The notes below the pieces were generated by a model. That model worked only from the letters and a program-made list of their open reading frames with translations. It had not been told where the DNA came from and made no database searches. DNA of 20,060 bases from a virus. The number at the start of each line of letters is the position of its first letter. Within the stretch, counting starts at the first letter, position 1. Both the position numbers and the translations under genes were made by a program. Below are positions 6,434 through 11,396 of this stretch, piece after piece. The DNA lies in IMG/VR virus record IMGVR_UViG_3300033816_001191, positions 1-20,060 of that record; one strand, written 5' to 3'.

Positions 6434-6794
6434 CAGCGACAGCAACCACAGCAGCAACAACGACGATTGGATGGACGACGCCTCCCTTCCGGTAATGGAG
6501 CCAGAGGACATCATCCGCAACTTGATGCGGGCGCTGGAGAAGACGGGGGCGGCGTTGGACAGGGAGCGGGCCAGGTCGCAGGAGCTTTTGGATAGGGCAG
6601 ACGCCGCGGAGCGGCTGGTGGTGGAAGCCACCGATGTGGTCGGCGAGCTTAAGCAGCGGCTTATGGTGCGGATAATGGCGGACTTGGATGTGAGGGGAGG
6701 GGACAAGGGGGTGTTGTTGGACGCGGACCGGTTCATGCAGGCAACCGTTCCGATTGTGGTGCGTGTCACCATGGCCGATGAGTTCGGCGTGTGA
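6414..6794 (+). CDS. hypothetical coiled-coil protein
   Basis: 126 residues from ATG 6414, which overlaps the end of the zinc-finger gene. The frame is open further upstream, but that part is the shadow of the previous gene. After a Ser/Asn/Asp-rich start (residues 1-25) comes a long charged helix, roughly from EDIIRNLMRALEKTGAALD to ATDVVGELKQRL, with heptad-like hydrophobic spacing. A more hydrophobic C-terminal end (ATVPIVVRVTM) follows. The start lies in an A-rich context (AACAAAAATG) without SD. No family recognised. Last gene of the short operon begun by the resolvase. Confidence 0.6.
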   Translation: MVTPNDSSDSNHSSNNDDWMDDASLPVMEPEDIIRNLMRALEKTGAALDRERARSQELLDRADAAERLVVEATDVVGELKQRLMVRIMADLDVRGGDKGVLLDADRFMQATVPIVVRVTMADEFGV

Positions 6795-6868
6795 GAGAGG
6801 CCCCGAGGCAGCCGAGGACGAGGGGGTAATACAACAACCCATCCACCGCAGGCCCGCACATGATTGCC

Positions 6869-6898
6869 AGCAGAGCAGAGCAGAGCCGAGCAGAGCAG
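6869..6898. repeat. AGCAG pentamer tandem array
   Basis: Six five-base units of AGCAG, with one CCGAG variant, run uninterrupted. The array sits between two imperfect copies of a ~41-bp sequence (6812-6852 and 6901-6941). Confidence 0.7.
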
Positions 6899-7076
6899 TC
6901 CCGAGGACGCCGATGTAATACAGCAGTCTGTTGACCGCTGGGCAGAATCCAGCATAGCGTAACCGATCTCTTCTGGCGTGGTGCCAACAATGCACAATGC
7001 AACGTGGGTGGAATAACACGCCAGAAGGCCCACGGCCTGCCGAGTGGCAGTGTCCGTGGGTTTGTTCGTTTTTAGG

Positions 7077-7158
7077 GGATTAACGCAGCCAAAACCGAAA
7101 TCACCGGCAGGTTTTGACTTTCGTGAAAAGTTTTGGCCCAGCCACGAAATCGGAATGG
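7077..7158. repeat. 82-bp dispersed repeat, copy A
   Basis: Begins GGATTAA and ends GAAATCGGAATGG, with CGTGAAAAGTTTTGG in the middle. A second copy of the same length and with clear similarity lies at 8817-8898 in the same orientation. The core GTGAAAAGTTTT also occurs at 5983-5994. It may be a duplicated control region. Confidence 0.6.
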
Positions 7159-7319
7159 CTTGTACCCGGTAGCCGATCACCAGTAGCGTGCAGCCCTTCC
7201 CGCAGCGACGCGGTGGGGTGATCGCCGTCAGCGCTTATGGCGTTTGCAGGCGGTTGCCCCGAGGCGCCGCGATGGGCGGGGCATGGCGGGGACAGTAGGG
7301 GACACGGGAAGCAGGCACG

Positions 7320-7346
7320 CGTCAGCGTGCGTCAGCGTGCGTCAGC
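7320..7346. repeat. 10-bp tandem repeat
   Basis: CGTCAGCGTG occurs twice followed by a partial CGTCAGC. Short, perfect and in non-coding DNA; function unknown. Confidence 0.6.
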
Positions 7347-7396
7347 TCAGGGAGCGGCGTTGGGGAGGAGAGCGGGGCATGGTGCGGTGTTTAGGG

Positions 7397-7434
7397 CACA
7401 AAGAAGGCCGAGGCGCCACGGGGGCAGCTCGGCC
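7397..7434 (-). terminator. probable terminator of the accessory operon
   Basis: Read on the minus strand, GGCCGAG and CTCGGCC (7428-7434 and 7406-7412) form a 7-bp GC stem with a GC-rich loop, followed by TTCTTTGTG (7397-7405). It lies about 27 bp past the last minus-strand gene, as expected for the operon end. Confidence 0.5.
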
Positions 7435-7460
7435 GGAAGGGGAGGGGAGGGGAGCGAGGA

Positions 7461-7775
7461 TCAGAACGAACAGCACCCGCAACATGGTGCGTCTTCACAC
7501 CGCCCGCGGCGGTTGCGGTAGCCTCTCCAGCCAGTGGACGTGATGACTCCAAACGATACCGCATTGCCAGCGCTCCAAGCGAGTGCGTCAGCAACGCGCT
7601 CAGAAGGCGCGTCAGGGGCGGTCTGGACGCAGTCAGGGCACGTCACCCGCCAGCCGCCACGAGGGGCGCGGGAGAGGGTTCCGACACCCGCGGGGACGCG
7701 GGTAGTGCAGTTGTCGCACGCCGCTGGGTAGCGGTTGGTGCGGGAGGGGCTAGTGGTGTTGGTGGTGGTTTGCAT
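7461..7775 (-). CDS. four-cysteine zinc-ribbon-like protein
   Basis: 104 residues. CDNC (C20, C23) and CPDC (C46, C49), separated by a V.AGVGTL turn and a GGWRVT strand, form a likely zinc ribbon. Small phage proteins with this layout are common but uncharacterised. The C-terminal end (ending EDAPCCGCCSF) is less protein-like. The start is ATG 7775 in CA-rich sequence (ATGCAAACCACCACCAAC). The leader contains AAACCAAACC and no SD. Last gene of the minus-strand accessory operon, followed by a likely terminator at 7397-7434. Function unknown. Confidence 0.65.
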   Translation of the reverse strand: MQTTTNTTSPSRTNRYPAACDNCTTRVPAGVGTLSRAPRGGWRVTCPDCVQTAPDAPSERVADALAWSAGNAVSFGVITSTGWRGYRNRRGRCEDAPCCGCCSF

Positions 7776-7815
7776 ATGGTGTGTGGTTTGGTTTGAGGTT
7801 TGAGTGGGGAGGAGG

Positions 7816-8154
7816 TCAGTCGCAGATTAGGCGCATGAATGCATGAAGGTCGTCCACCTCGTCTTCGGTGGCGTTGCAGTAGCATCCCCAGTCCACCGCG
7901 CCCGCGGGCACTGTGCCGAGGCAGCTCGGGCAGTCGGTTCGGAAGTGCGCGAGGTCGAACACCGCCTGGGGAACGTCTCCCACGGTAACGTCGTTACCGT
8001 CGTTCGGGCTGAACCATGCCTCCCAGTAGGCGGTGGCGGTCTGCGGCCCGTACACGCAGAGCCAGCCGTCACGGGTAATGTGTGTCTCATAGCCTGCAGC
8101 GGTGAGCTCAGCAGCTGCGGTGTGGATGGTGCGGGGTGTTGTTTTTGTACTCAT
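7816..8154 (-). CDS. hypothetical acidic protein with Cys cluster
   Basis: 112 residues. The N-terminal half reads as an alpha-beta fold (TAAAELTAAGYETHITRDGWLC...). The C-terminal half carries C75-x2-C78 and C91-x-C93, a possible metal site, and ends acidic (ATEDEVDDLHAFM). No family recognised. The start context is CCAAACAAAATG with three CCAAA units directly upstream and no SD; the first codons are also CA-rich (AGT ACA AAA ACA ACA). It shares this start region almost exactly with the next upstream gene, although the proteins differ. It lies 40 bp before the 7461-7775 gene. Confidence 0.65.
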   Translation of the reverse strand: MSTKTTPRTIHTAAAELTAAGYETHITRDGWLCVYGPQTATAYWEAWFSPNDGNDVTVGDVPQAVFDLAHFRTDCPSCLGTVPAGAVDWGCYCNATEDEVDDLHAFMRLICD

Positions 8155-8186
8155 TTTGTTTGGTTTGGTTTGGTTTGTTTTGTTTG
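8155..8186 (-). promoter_or_regulatory. CCAAA-repeat leader, SD-less
   Basis: On the minus strand the bases directly before ATG 8154 read AAACCAAACCAAACCAAAC then AAA. This gives three CCAAA units that run up to the start codon with no purine-rich ribosome site. Together with the stop-side bases to 8199 it forms the whole 45-bp gap to the upstream gene. Confidence 0.75.
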
Positions 8187-8199
8187 CAAAAAGGTGCGG

Positions 8200-8733
8200 T
8201 TACCTGACCTCAGGGAGCTTGCTTTGGACGTAGGAGCAAAGGTCATCGATTTCCTCCTCTAAACCTTTGGCATGGGCTTTTCTGGGATCGCCGCTCAACG
8301 TCTCACCAAGCGGGTCCTCACCGGTCTCAACAACGTATAGCGAGTACAGTGCGTTCCGAAGCAGTTGGTAGTGGCAGCTCATTGTTGCCAGTTGCCATGC
8401 CAGTTCCTCAGAGTCTGCGTCCTCTTTGCCAAACTCAGAAATCACGTCCCAGCTGCAGTCGCTGTCAACGGCAACAAACTCAACGGTCTCAACTCCACCG
8501 ACTCGCTTGAGGTTCGCGCAGTAAGCGTCTTTGCGCCACCCGCCTTTGTAAGACTCGTCCTCGGAAAACACCCAGTCGCCTGCTTCGTCGTTCGTCCAGT
8601 CGAAGTCGCCTTCAGGGGTGTAGACGAACAGTGCCTCCCACGAACACGCAAACGGACGCGGATTGCGTTCAATGGCGCGCATGGCTTGGTTTACTTTTGC
8701 GCGGAGCTGGTTTGTGTTGGTTTGTGTACTCAT
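8200..8733 (-). CDS. hypothetical acidic protein
   Basis: 177 residues, acidic, with many aromatic residues in the middle (FACSWEALFVYTPEGDFDW) and a helical C-terminal part (EELAWQLATMSCHYQLLRNALYSLY). No signal peptide or membrane segment. I do not recognise a family. The start is ATG 8733, with CCAAACAAAATG as its context and further CCAAA units upstream. Codons 3-8 (ACA CAA ACC AAC ACA AAC) continue the CA-rich run into the gene. It is the first gene after the terminator at 9150-9179, so it may head its own transcript. Confidence 0.65.
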   Translation of the reverse strand: MSTQTNTNQLRAKVNQAMRAIERNPRPFACSWEALFVYTPEGDFDWTNDEAGDWVFSEDESYKGGWRKDAYCANLKRVGGVETVEFVAVDSDCSWDVISEFGKEDADSEELAWQLATMSCHYQLLRNALYSLYVVETGEDPLGETLSGDPRKAHAKGLEEEIDDLCSYVQSKLPEVR

Positions 8734-8761
8734 TTTGTTTGGTTTGGTTTGTTTGGTTTGC
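8734..8761 (-). promoter_or_regulatory. CCAAA-repeat leader, SD-less
   Basis: The minus strand reads CAAACCAAACAAACCAAACC then AAACAAA directly before ATG 8733. No SD. Near-identical to the leader of the next gene downstream (8155-8186), including the shared 12-mer that contains the ATG. Confidence 0.75.
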
Positions 8762-8816
8762 TGACTGACTGAAAGGGAAATCGGTTGGGGAGGAGGGGAA
8801 CTTTAGCGGAAAAACC

Positions 8817-8898
8817 GGATTAAACGGGGCGAAATGGAAATCGTGGCGAGAAGTTGGAATTCGTGAAAAAGTTTGGGCGAGGCAGGAAATCGGAATGG
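8817..8898. repeat. 82-bp dispersed repeat, copy B
   Basis: Matches 7077-7158 over its full length, with conserved ends GGATTAA and GAAATCGGAATGG and a central CGTGAAAAAGTTTGGG. It lies about 85 bp upstream of the minus-strand gene starting at 8733, where a promoter or operator would be expected. Confidence 0.6.
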
Positions 8899-8910
8899 GG
8901 TCTCATATGC

Positions 8911-9021
8911 GGGCGCGTCATGCGTGGGCGCGTCATGCGCGCTTGGGTGTGTGTGCGTGTGTGTGTGTGTGTGGGTGGGTGCGCTTGGGTGTGTGTGGGT
9001 TCGGGTGTGTGTTTGTGTTTC
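8911..9021. repeat. short duplications and GT-rich tract
   Basis: GGGCGCGTCATGCG is repeated with a 15-bp period (8911-8924, 8926-8939). GCGCTTGGGTGTGTGTG occurs at 8939-8955 and 8981-8997. Between and after them is an alternating GT tract with GGG interruptions. Reading frames here give only Thr/His or Cys/Val repeats and are not genes. With copy B of the dispersed repeat, this accounts for most of the 8762-9149 gap. Confidence 0.7.
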
Positions 9022-9039
9022 GAGTATAGCGTTTAAACG
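9020..9039 (-). promoter_or_regulatory. weak promoter/operator candidate
   Basis: The palindrome CGTTTAAACG (9030-9039) is followed on the minus strand by CTATACTCG, whose TATACT is a five-of-six -10 match. It sits after the terminator at 9150-9179 and before the gene starting at 8733, so it could restart leftward transcription. No good -35 box is visible, hence low confidence. Confidence 0.25.
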
Positions 9040-9149
9040 AGCGGAAAGGGCTCTTCCAAGCGTCACGGGAAGCGGGGAAGGTGGCGATAGCGGAAAGGGG
9101 AGAAGGGTGGCTTCTTGGGGATTTTAGGGGTGGGGAGCGGGGAGGCACG

Positions 9150-9179
9150 AAAAAAGCCGAACCCGTTAGGGCTCGGCTT
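9150..9179 (-). terminator. intrinsic terminator within accessory block
   Basis: On the minus strand AAGCCGAGCCC, loop TAAC, GGGTTCGGCTT form an 11-bp stem with one G-U pair, followed by a run of six T (9155-9150). It ends the transcript of genes 11238 to 9203 and divides the accessory block into two units. Confidence 0.8.
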
Positions 9180-9204
9180 GGGTTGGGTTGGGTTGGGTTG
9201 GGTT
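9180..9204. repeat. five tandem GGGTT units, G-quadruplex motif
   Basis: Plus strand: five perfect GGGTT units. The minus-strand transcript reads CCAAC pentamers. The array begins at the stop codon of the 9203-9397 gene and abuts the terminator stem. Five G3 runs with 2-base spacers meet the usual G-quadruplex pattern on the plus (template) strand. Confidence 0.8.
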
Positions 9205-9397
9205 AGTCTTGCGTTGCAATGCTCTCGCATGTCTCCCTGAGCTCAGCGGTTAACTCACAGAGGGATGCGCCGCTACTGTGTGCGTCCTGAATGGCGTTGA
9301 CGGCGCAACATGCTCCGTTGGGGTCCAGCGTGAGGAGCCAGCCGTATACGCTGGCTAACTCAGGGTTAGCGTCGAGAATGTCAGGTAGGGTTGTCAT
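9203..9397 (-). CDS. small hypothetical protein
   Basis: 64 residues, acidic and mostly helical (PDILDANPELASVYGWLLTL), with a CC pair near residue 30 and two more cysteines. No family recognised. The start ATG 9397 comes three bases after the stop of the upstream gene (TAAACCATG), implying translational coupling. It is the last gene before the terminator at 9150-9179, with the GGGTT array (CCAAC in the transcript) filling the gap. Confidence 0.55.
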   Translation of the reverse strand: MTTLPDILDANPELASVYGWLLTLDPNGACCAVNAIQDAHSSGASLCELTAELRETCESIATQD

Positions 9398-9400
9398 GGT

Positions 9401-9610
9401 TTAGTGTCGGTACAATCTACCGTCGGTCCCGACACGGTGGGCGAGTAGGGGTGAGGGGGGTGGGGTTGTTGAGACGGACCAGTGGAGGTCAGTTGCGGCA
9501 AACTCGCGGGTTAGCGCGCGCATGATGTCGTGCTCATTGTCGGCGGAGACAGTGCCAACGTAGGACCGAGACCCGTTTGGCGCGAGGGTGTAAACGTAAA
9601 AGGTGCGCAT
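9401..9610 (-). CDS. small hypothetical protein
   Basis: 69 residues from ATG 9610; the open frame continues upstream but that part overlaps the GP88-like gene antisense to its frame. The start of the protein (MRTFYVYTLAPNGSRSYVGT) reads as two beta strands, followed by a helix (EHDIMRALTREFAA) and a Pro-rich end. Function unknown. It follows the GP88-like gene by 10 bases and precedes the next gene by three, so the three genes are probably co-translated. Confidence 0.55.
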   Translation of the reverse strand: MRTFYVYTLAPNGSRSYVGTVSADNEHDIMRALTREFAATDLHWSVSTTPPPSPLLAHRVGTDGRLYRH

Positions 9611-9620
9611 TGTCAGTGTG

Positions 9621-10346
9621 TCAGTTGAGGTCAACAACGAAGCCGCTCTGGTCTCGCTTGGCACTGCCTTTGGCGCGCAACCCGACAATGTACCCAGAGC
9701 GTCCAGCGCGCGCGCGGCGGTCGAGAAACCGAAGGTCCGTAGCGTCTCCGTTGAGCACTGGCCTATGCCAGTAAGTTGATGGGAGCGAGTCGCGAAACAC
9801 TACAGCGACATTCCCGCCCGCCGAGAGCACCTGATGACACTCTGTTTCGTTTGCGGCCGAATCGCGCGAGAATACAACGGTATAGTTTTGAGGGTGAAGG
9901 CCTTTGGCGTTGTCTAAGGCTTTTTTGACGGATTTGGAATAGTCATAAAAGGGGACGTCTAAAAAGCATTCCATCAAGGTTTTACCTTGAGAAGGTACGG
10001 TAAGGCGATGAAATGCAAGGTCGCTGGTGCCATTTAACCTGATGCAAGGTTGCAAGCCAAGGCGTTTAGCTTTGGTGATCAGGGCCTTGCAATCTTCAAA
10101 CAGGGTCTGCATGAATGCGTCACGGTTGCGGAAAAACAGTCTGGTCTTGGCAATGCGTGCCTTTTGGACGCTATTGAAAGCGCCTCTTCCGGAGGTATTT
10201 AAACAGCCTGTTTTGCACGCTGCGGCCCACGGGCAAACGTTGCCAGCACCTGAGAGGGTGTGGGGGGCAAGGTACAAGATACCAGTTAGATATCCAACTT
10301 GCTCTCCTTTTTGGGTCTTGGCTGAGGAGTGGCCTAGCAGTTTCAT
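9621..10346 (-). CDS. GP88/DUF7227-like phage protein
   Basis: 241 residues from ATG 10346, chosen because the frame upstream is only CA-rich leader. Features I associate with the phage GP88/DUF7227 group: YLAPHTLSGAGNVCP with a cysteine cluster (C38, C44, C48), ACKTGCLNTSGRG, RLFFRNRDAF (near 69-78), RLNGTSDL (103-110), and a C-terminal RFLDRR...IVGLRAKGSA...SGFVVDL. The biochemical role is unknown; the three cysteines and conserved polar motifs suggest a metal- or cluster-binding enzyme, but that is inference. It is the largest and best conserved gene of the accessory operon. The leader carries three CCAAA units and no SD. Confidence 0.75.
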   Translation of the reverse strand: MKLLGHSSAKTQKGEQVGYLTGILYLAPHTLSGAGNVCPWAAACKTGCLNTSGRGAFNSVQKARIAKTRLFFRNRDAFMQTLFEDCKALITKAKRLGLQPCIRLNGTSDLAFHRLTVPSQGKTLMECFLDVPFYDYSKSVKKALDNAKGLHPQNYTVVFSRDSAANETECHQVLSAGGNVAVVFRDSLPSTYWHRPVLNGDATDLRFLDRRARAGRSGYIVGLRAKGSAKRDQSGFVVDLN

Positions 10347-10387
10347 TTTGGTTTGGTTTGGTTTGTAGTTTGTTGGGGGTGAGTGGT
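10347..10387 (-). promoter_or_regulatory. CCAAA leader plus junction sequence
   Basis: Reading the minus strand from the previous stop codon: ACCACTCACCCCCAACAAAC, then TAC and AAACCAAACCAAACCAAA before ATG 10346. The first half recurs at the next two gene junctions upstream (10598-10631, 10866-10898). No SD. Confidence 0.75.
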
Positions 10388-10597
10388 TTAACGCACGGTA
10401 CCGCAGTGGCAATCAGCCATCCCACACAAAGCGCGCTTGATGCGCTTGTGTAACGCCAAAGCGTTGAGTTGGGAGCGGTTGCGGTTGTGTGGTTGGGTTG
10501 ATTTGGCGCGGTAAGCGGCGCTAACTATCTCGTCCCAATCGAGTTGGGATTTGATGCGGATTGATGTCTGGTGGAATGAGTTGGATAGAGTTTGCAT
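10388..10597 (-). CDS. small basic hypothetical protein
   Basis: 69 residues from ATG 10597, preceded by the CA-rich junction leader. Basic and mostly helical (WDEIVSAAYRAKSTQPHNRNRS, then LNALALHKRIKRALCG), ending with three cysteines in CGMADCHCG. Could bind nucleic acid, but no motif proves it. Its end (GTGCGTTAAACCACTC) matches the ends of neighbouring genes at the DNA level. Confidence 0.5.
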   Translation of the reverse strand: MQTLSNSFHQTSIRIKSQLDWDEIVSAAYRAKSTQPHNRNRSQLNALALHKRIKRALCGMADCHCGTVR

Positions 10598-10631
10598 AAT
10601 GTTTTGAGTTTGTTGGGGTTGGGCGAGTGGT
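10598..10631 (-). promoter_or_regulatory. CA-rich junction leader
   Basis: Minus strand after the TAA of the upstream gene: ACCACTCGCCCAACCCCAAC then AAACTCAAAACATT before ATG 10597. Shares CCCCAACAAACTCAA with 10866-10898 and lacks an SD. Confidence 0.7.
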
Positions 10632-10865
10632 TTAGCGCAGAGCATAGCAAATAGCGTTGCTACGCGTTGTACCTAGTCCGGAAAAATCACAAAACACTCT
10701 CTCTCCGGTACCTACGCGGATTGCTGTGGCGGAAAATGCCACCTTGTGTCCATAGCAATGCTTGGCGTCCACCGTGTAACGGATTGAGTTCGGGAGTATT
10801 ACGCATTCTCCGAATGCCCAATGGTTTATCTTCCAAGTGCGCTTGCGTTTGGCTTTTGTTGTCAT
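10632..10865 (-). CDS. small basic hypothetical protein
   Basis: 77 residues, lysine/arginine-rich at the start (TTKAKRKRTWKINHW), then a probable beta-rich region (SIRYTVDAKHCYGHKVAFSATAIRVGTGERVFC) and a short helix. Four cysteines, no clear metal motif. Could be an RNA- or DNA-binding protein; no family recognised. The start lies in CA-rich sequence (ATGACAACAAAAGCC) without SD. Confidence 0.5.
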   Translation of the reverse strand: MTTKAKRKRTWKINHWAFGECVILPNSIRYTVDAKHCYGHKVAFSATAIRVGTGERVFCDFSGLGTTRSNAICYALR

Positions 10866-10898
10866 AAGGCGTTGAGTTTGTTGGGGTTGGGTTGGGTG
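10866..10898 (-). promoter_or_regulatory. CCAAC leader, SD-less
   Basis: Minus strand after the TAA of the membrane-protein gene: CACCCAACCCAACCCCAAC then AAACTCAACGCCTT before ATG 10865. Three CCAAC units plus the shared CCCCAACAAACTC block. Confidence 0.7.
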
Positions 10899-11054
10899 TT
10901 ATCGCATGGCTACCTTGAGCGTTACGGCGTAAGTGGTTAGGCACAAGGCACCAACGAGACAAGCCTCCACGGTTGAGAGGGGTAAAAACGCCAGTGCAAG
11001 GATGTCGGCGGTGGTGAGTAGGTTTAAGGCTAGTAGGAAGTGGCTCTCTTTCAT
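10899..11054 (-). CDS. small membrane protein
   Basis: 51 residues from ATG 11054. Two hydrophobic segments, about residues 6-26 (FLLALNLLTTADILALAFL) and 31-47 (ACLVGALCLTTYAVTL), with short charged ends (KES; KVAMR). Probably inserts as a hairpin in the inner membrane. Role unknown; superinfection exclusion or a lysis-related role is possible but unsupported. The gap to the upstream gene is 13 bp, TAAACCACCCAAACCC running into the ATG, again CA-rich and SD-less. Confidence 0.55.
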   Translation of the reverse strand: MKESHFLLALNLLTTADILALAFLPLSTVEACLVGALCLTTYAVTLKVAMR

Positions 11055-11067
11055 GGGTTTGGGTGGT

Positions 11068-11238
11068 TTAAGCTTCAATGATGTCAAAAGTGATGTCTGC
11101 TCTATCCGTTTCGGATTCAAGGCCTTGCATAAGCGCTAGGGCATCAGCATAGGGGAGTGGATCTGAGTAGATTTGGGGCTCATGGCAGGGGACACCTACA
11201 GTTTTTCCGGTGACTATGTACAAGGGGTTGGTTTTCAT
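11068..11238 (-). CDS. small hypothetical acidic protein
   Basis: 56 residues from ATG 11238. The protein opens with a beta-like segment (NPLYIVTGKTVG), then a helix (YADALALMQGLESETD) and a final strand (ADITFDIIE). No family recognised. The leader reads AAACCAACACAAACCA directly before the ATG, with no SD. It is the first gene of the minus-strand operon, so a leftward promoter should lie in the 11239-11396 control region. Confidence 0.55.
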   Translation of the reverse strand: MKTNPLYIVTGKTVGVPCHEPQIYSDPLPYADALALMQGLESETDRADITFDIIEA

Positions 11239-11396
11239 TGGTTTGTGTTGGTTTGATTGCGTTGGCTCATTGCCAACGTGGTGCAAGGTTGGCGCAAAAG
11301 GGGCAGTGCGTCAACAAGGATTGTGCGAAAAGTTTGCGCGCTGGGTGGGGAGGGTGCGTTGCTTTGAGCCCTATATCAGCCGTTCTTTAGGGCTGC
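11239..11396. promoter_or_regulatory. divergent control region, accessory versus late genes
   Basis: Gap between the leftward accessory operon and the rightward packaging genes. It contains words related to the 5078-5190 cluster: GTGCAAGGTTGGCGCAAA (11281-11298) and TTGTGCGAAAAGTTTGCGCG (11321-11340). GAGCCCTATATCAG (11366-11379) resembles GAGCCCTTATATAGAG (5288-5303). AGCCCTA (11367-11373) and TAGGGCT (11388-11394) can pair just before the ATG at 11397. No clear sigma-70 promoter is visible. Confidence 0.45.

Larger units (their letters stand above)
6795..7395. other. non-coding repeat-rich region
   Basis: No ORF here has convincing protein character on either strand; long minus-strand frames are repetitive and run antisense into the coiled-coil gene. 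The stretch contains an imperfect direct repeat (6812-6852 and 6901-6941, sharing CCGAGGACG, TAATACA and ACCGC), an AGCAG tandem array between them (6869-6898), one copy of an 82-bp dispersed repeat (7077-7158) and a 10-bp tandem repeat (CGTCAGCGTG, 7320-7346). It may be a decayed gene plus its old control region, or a spacer between opposing operons. Confidence 0.5.

Noticed and set aside
6344-7180. Long minus-strand frames across the coiled-coil gene and the non-coding gap
   Set aside because: They are antisense to a better gene for half their length, and the rest is repeat-derived Leu/Ser/Cys sequence. A small part (TPEEIGYAMLDSAQR) looks protein-like but is too short to call.
7237-7543. 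Two overlapping plus-strand frames of ~95 residues
   Set aside because: Arg/Gly/Ala-rich readings of GC-rich DNA that overlap a terminator and the zinc-ribbon gene on the other strand; no SD and no protein pattern.
8803-9148. Frames across the GT tract on both strands
   Set aside because: They translate to Thr/His/Pro or Cys/Val simple repeats caused only by the microsatellite.
10598-11396. Search for tRNA genes and attachment sites in the accessory region
   Set aside because: No cloverleaf with a CCA-type end or GTTCRAATC T-arm was found, and no integrase is present in the window, so an attP cannot be supported.
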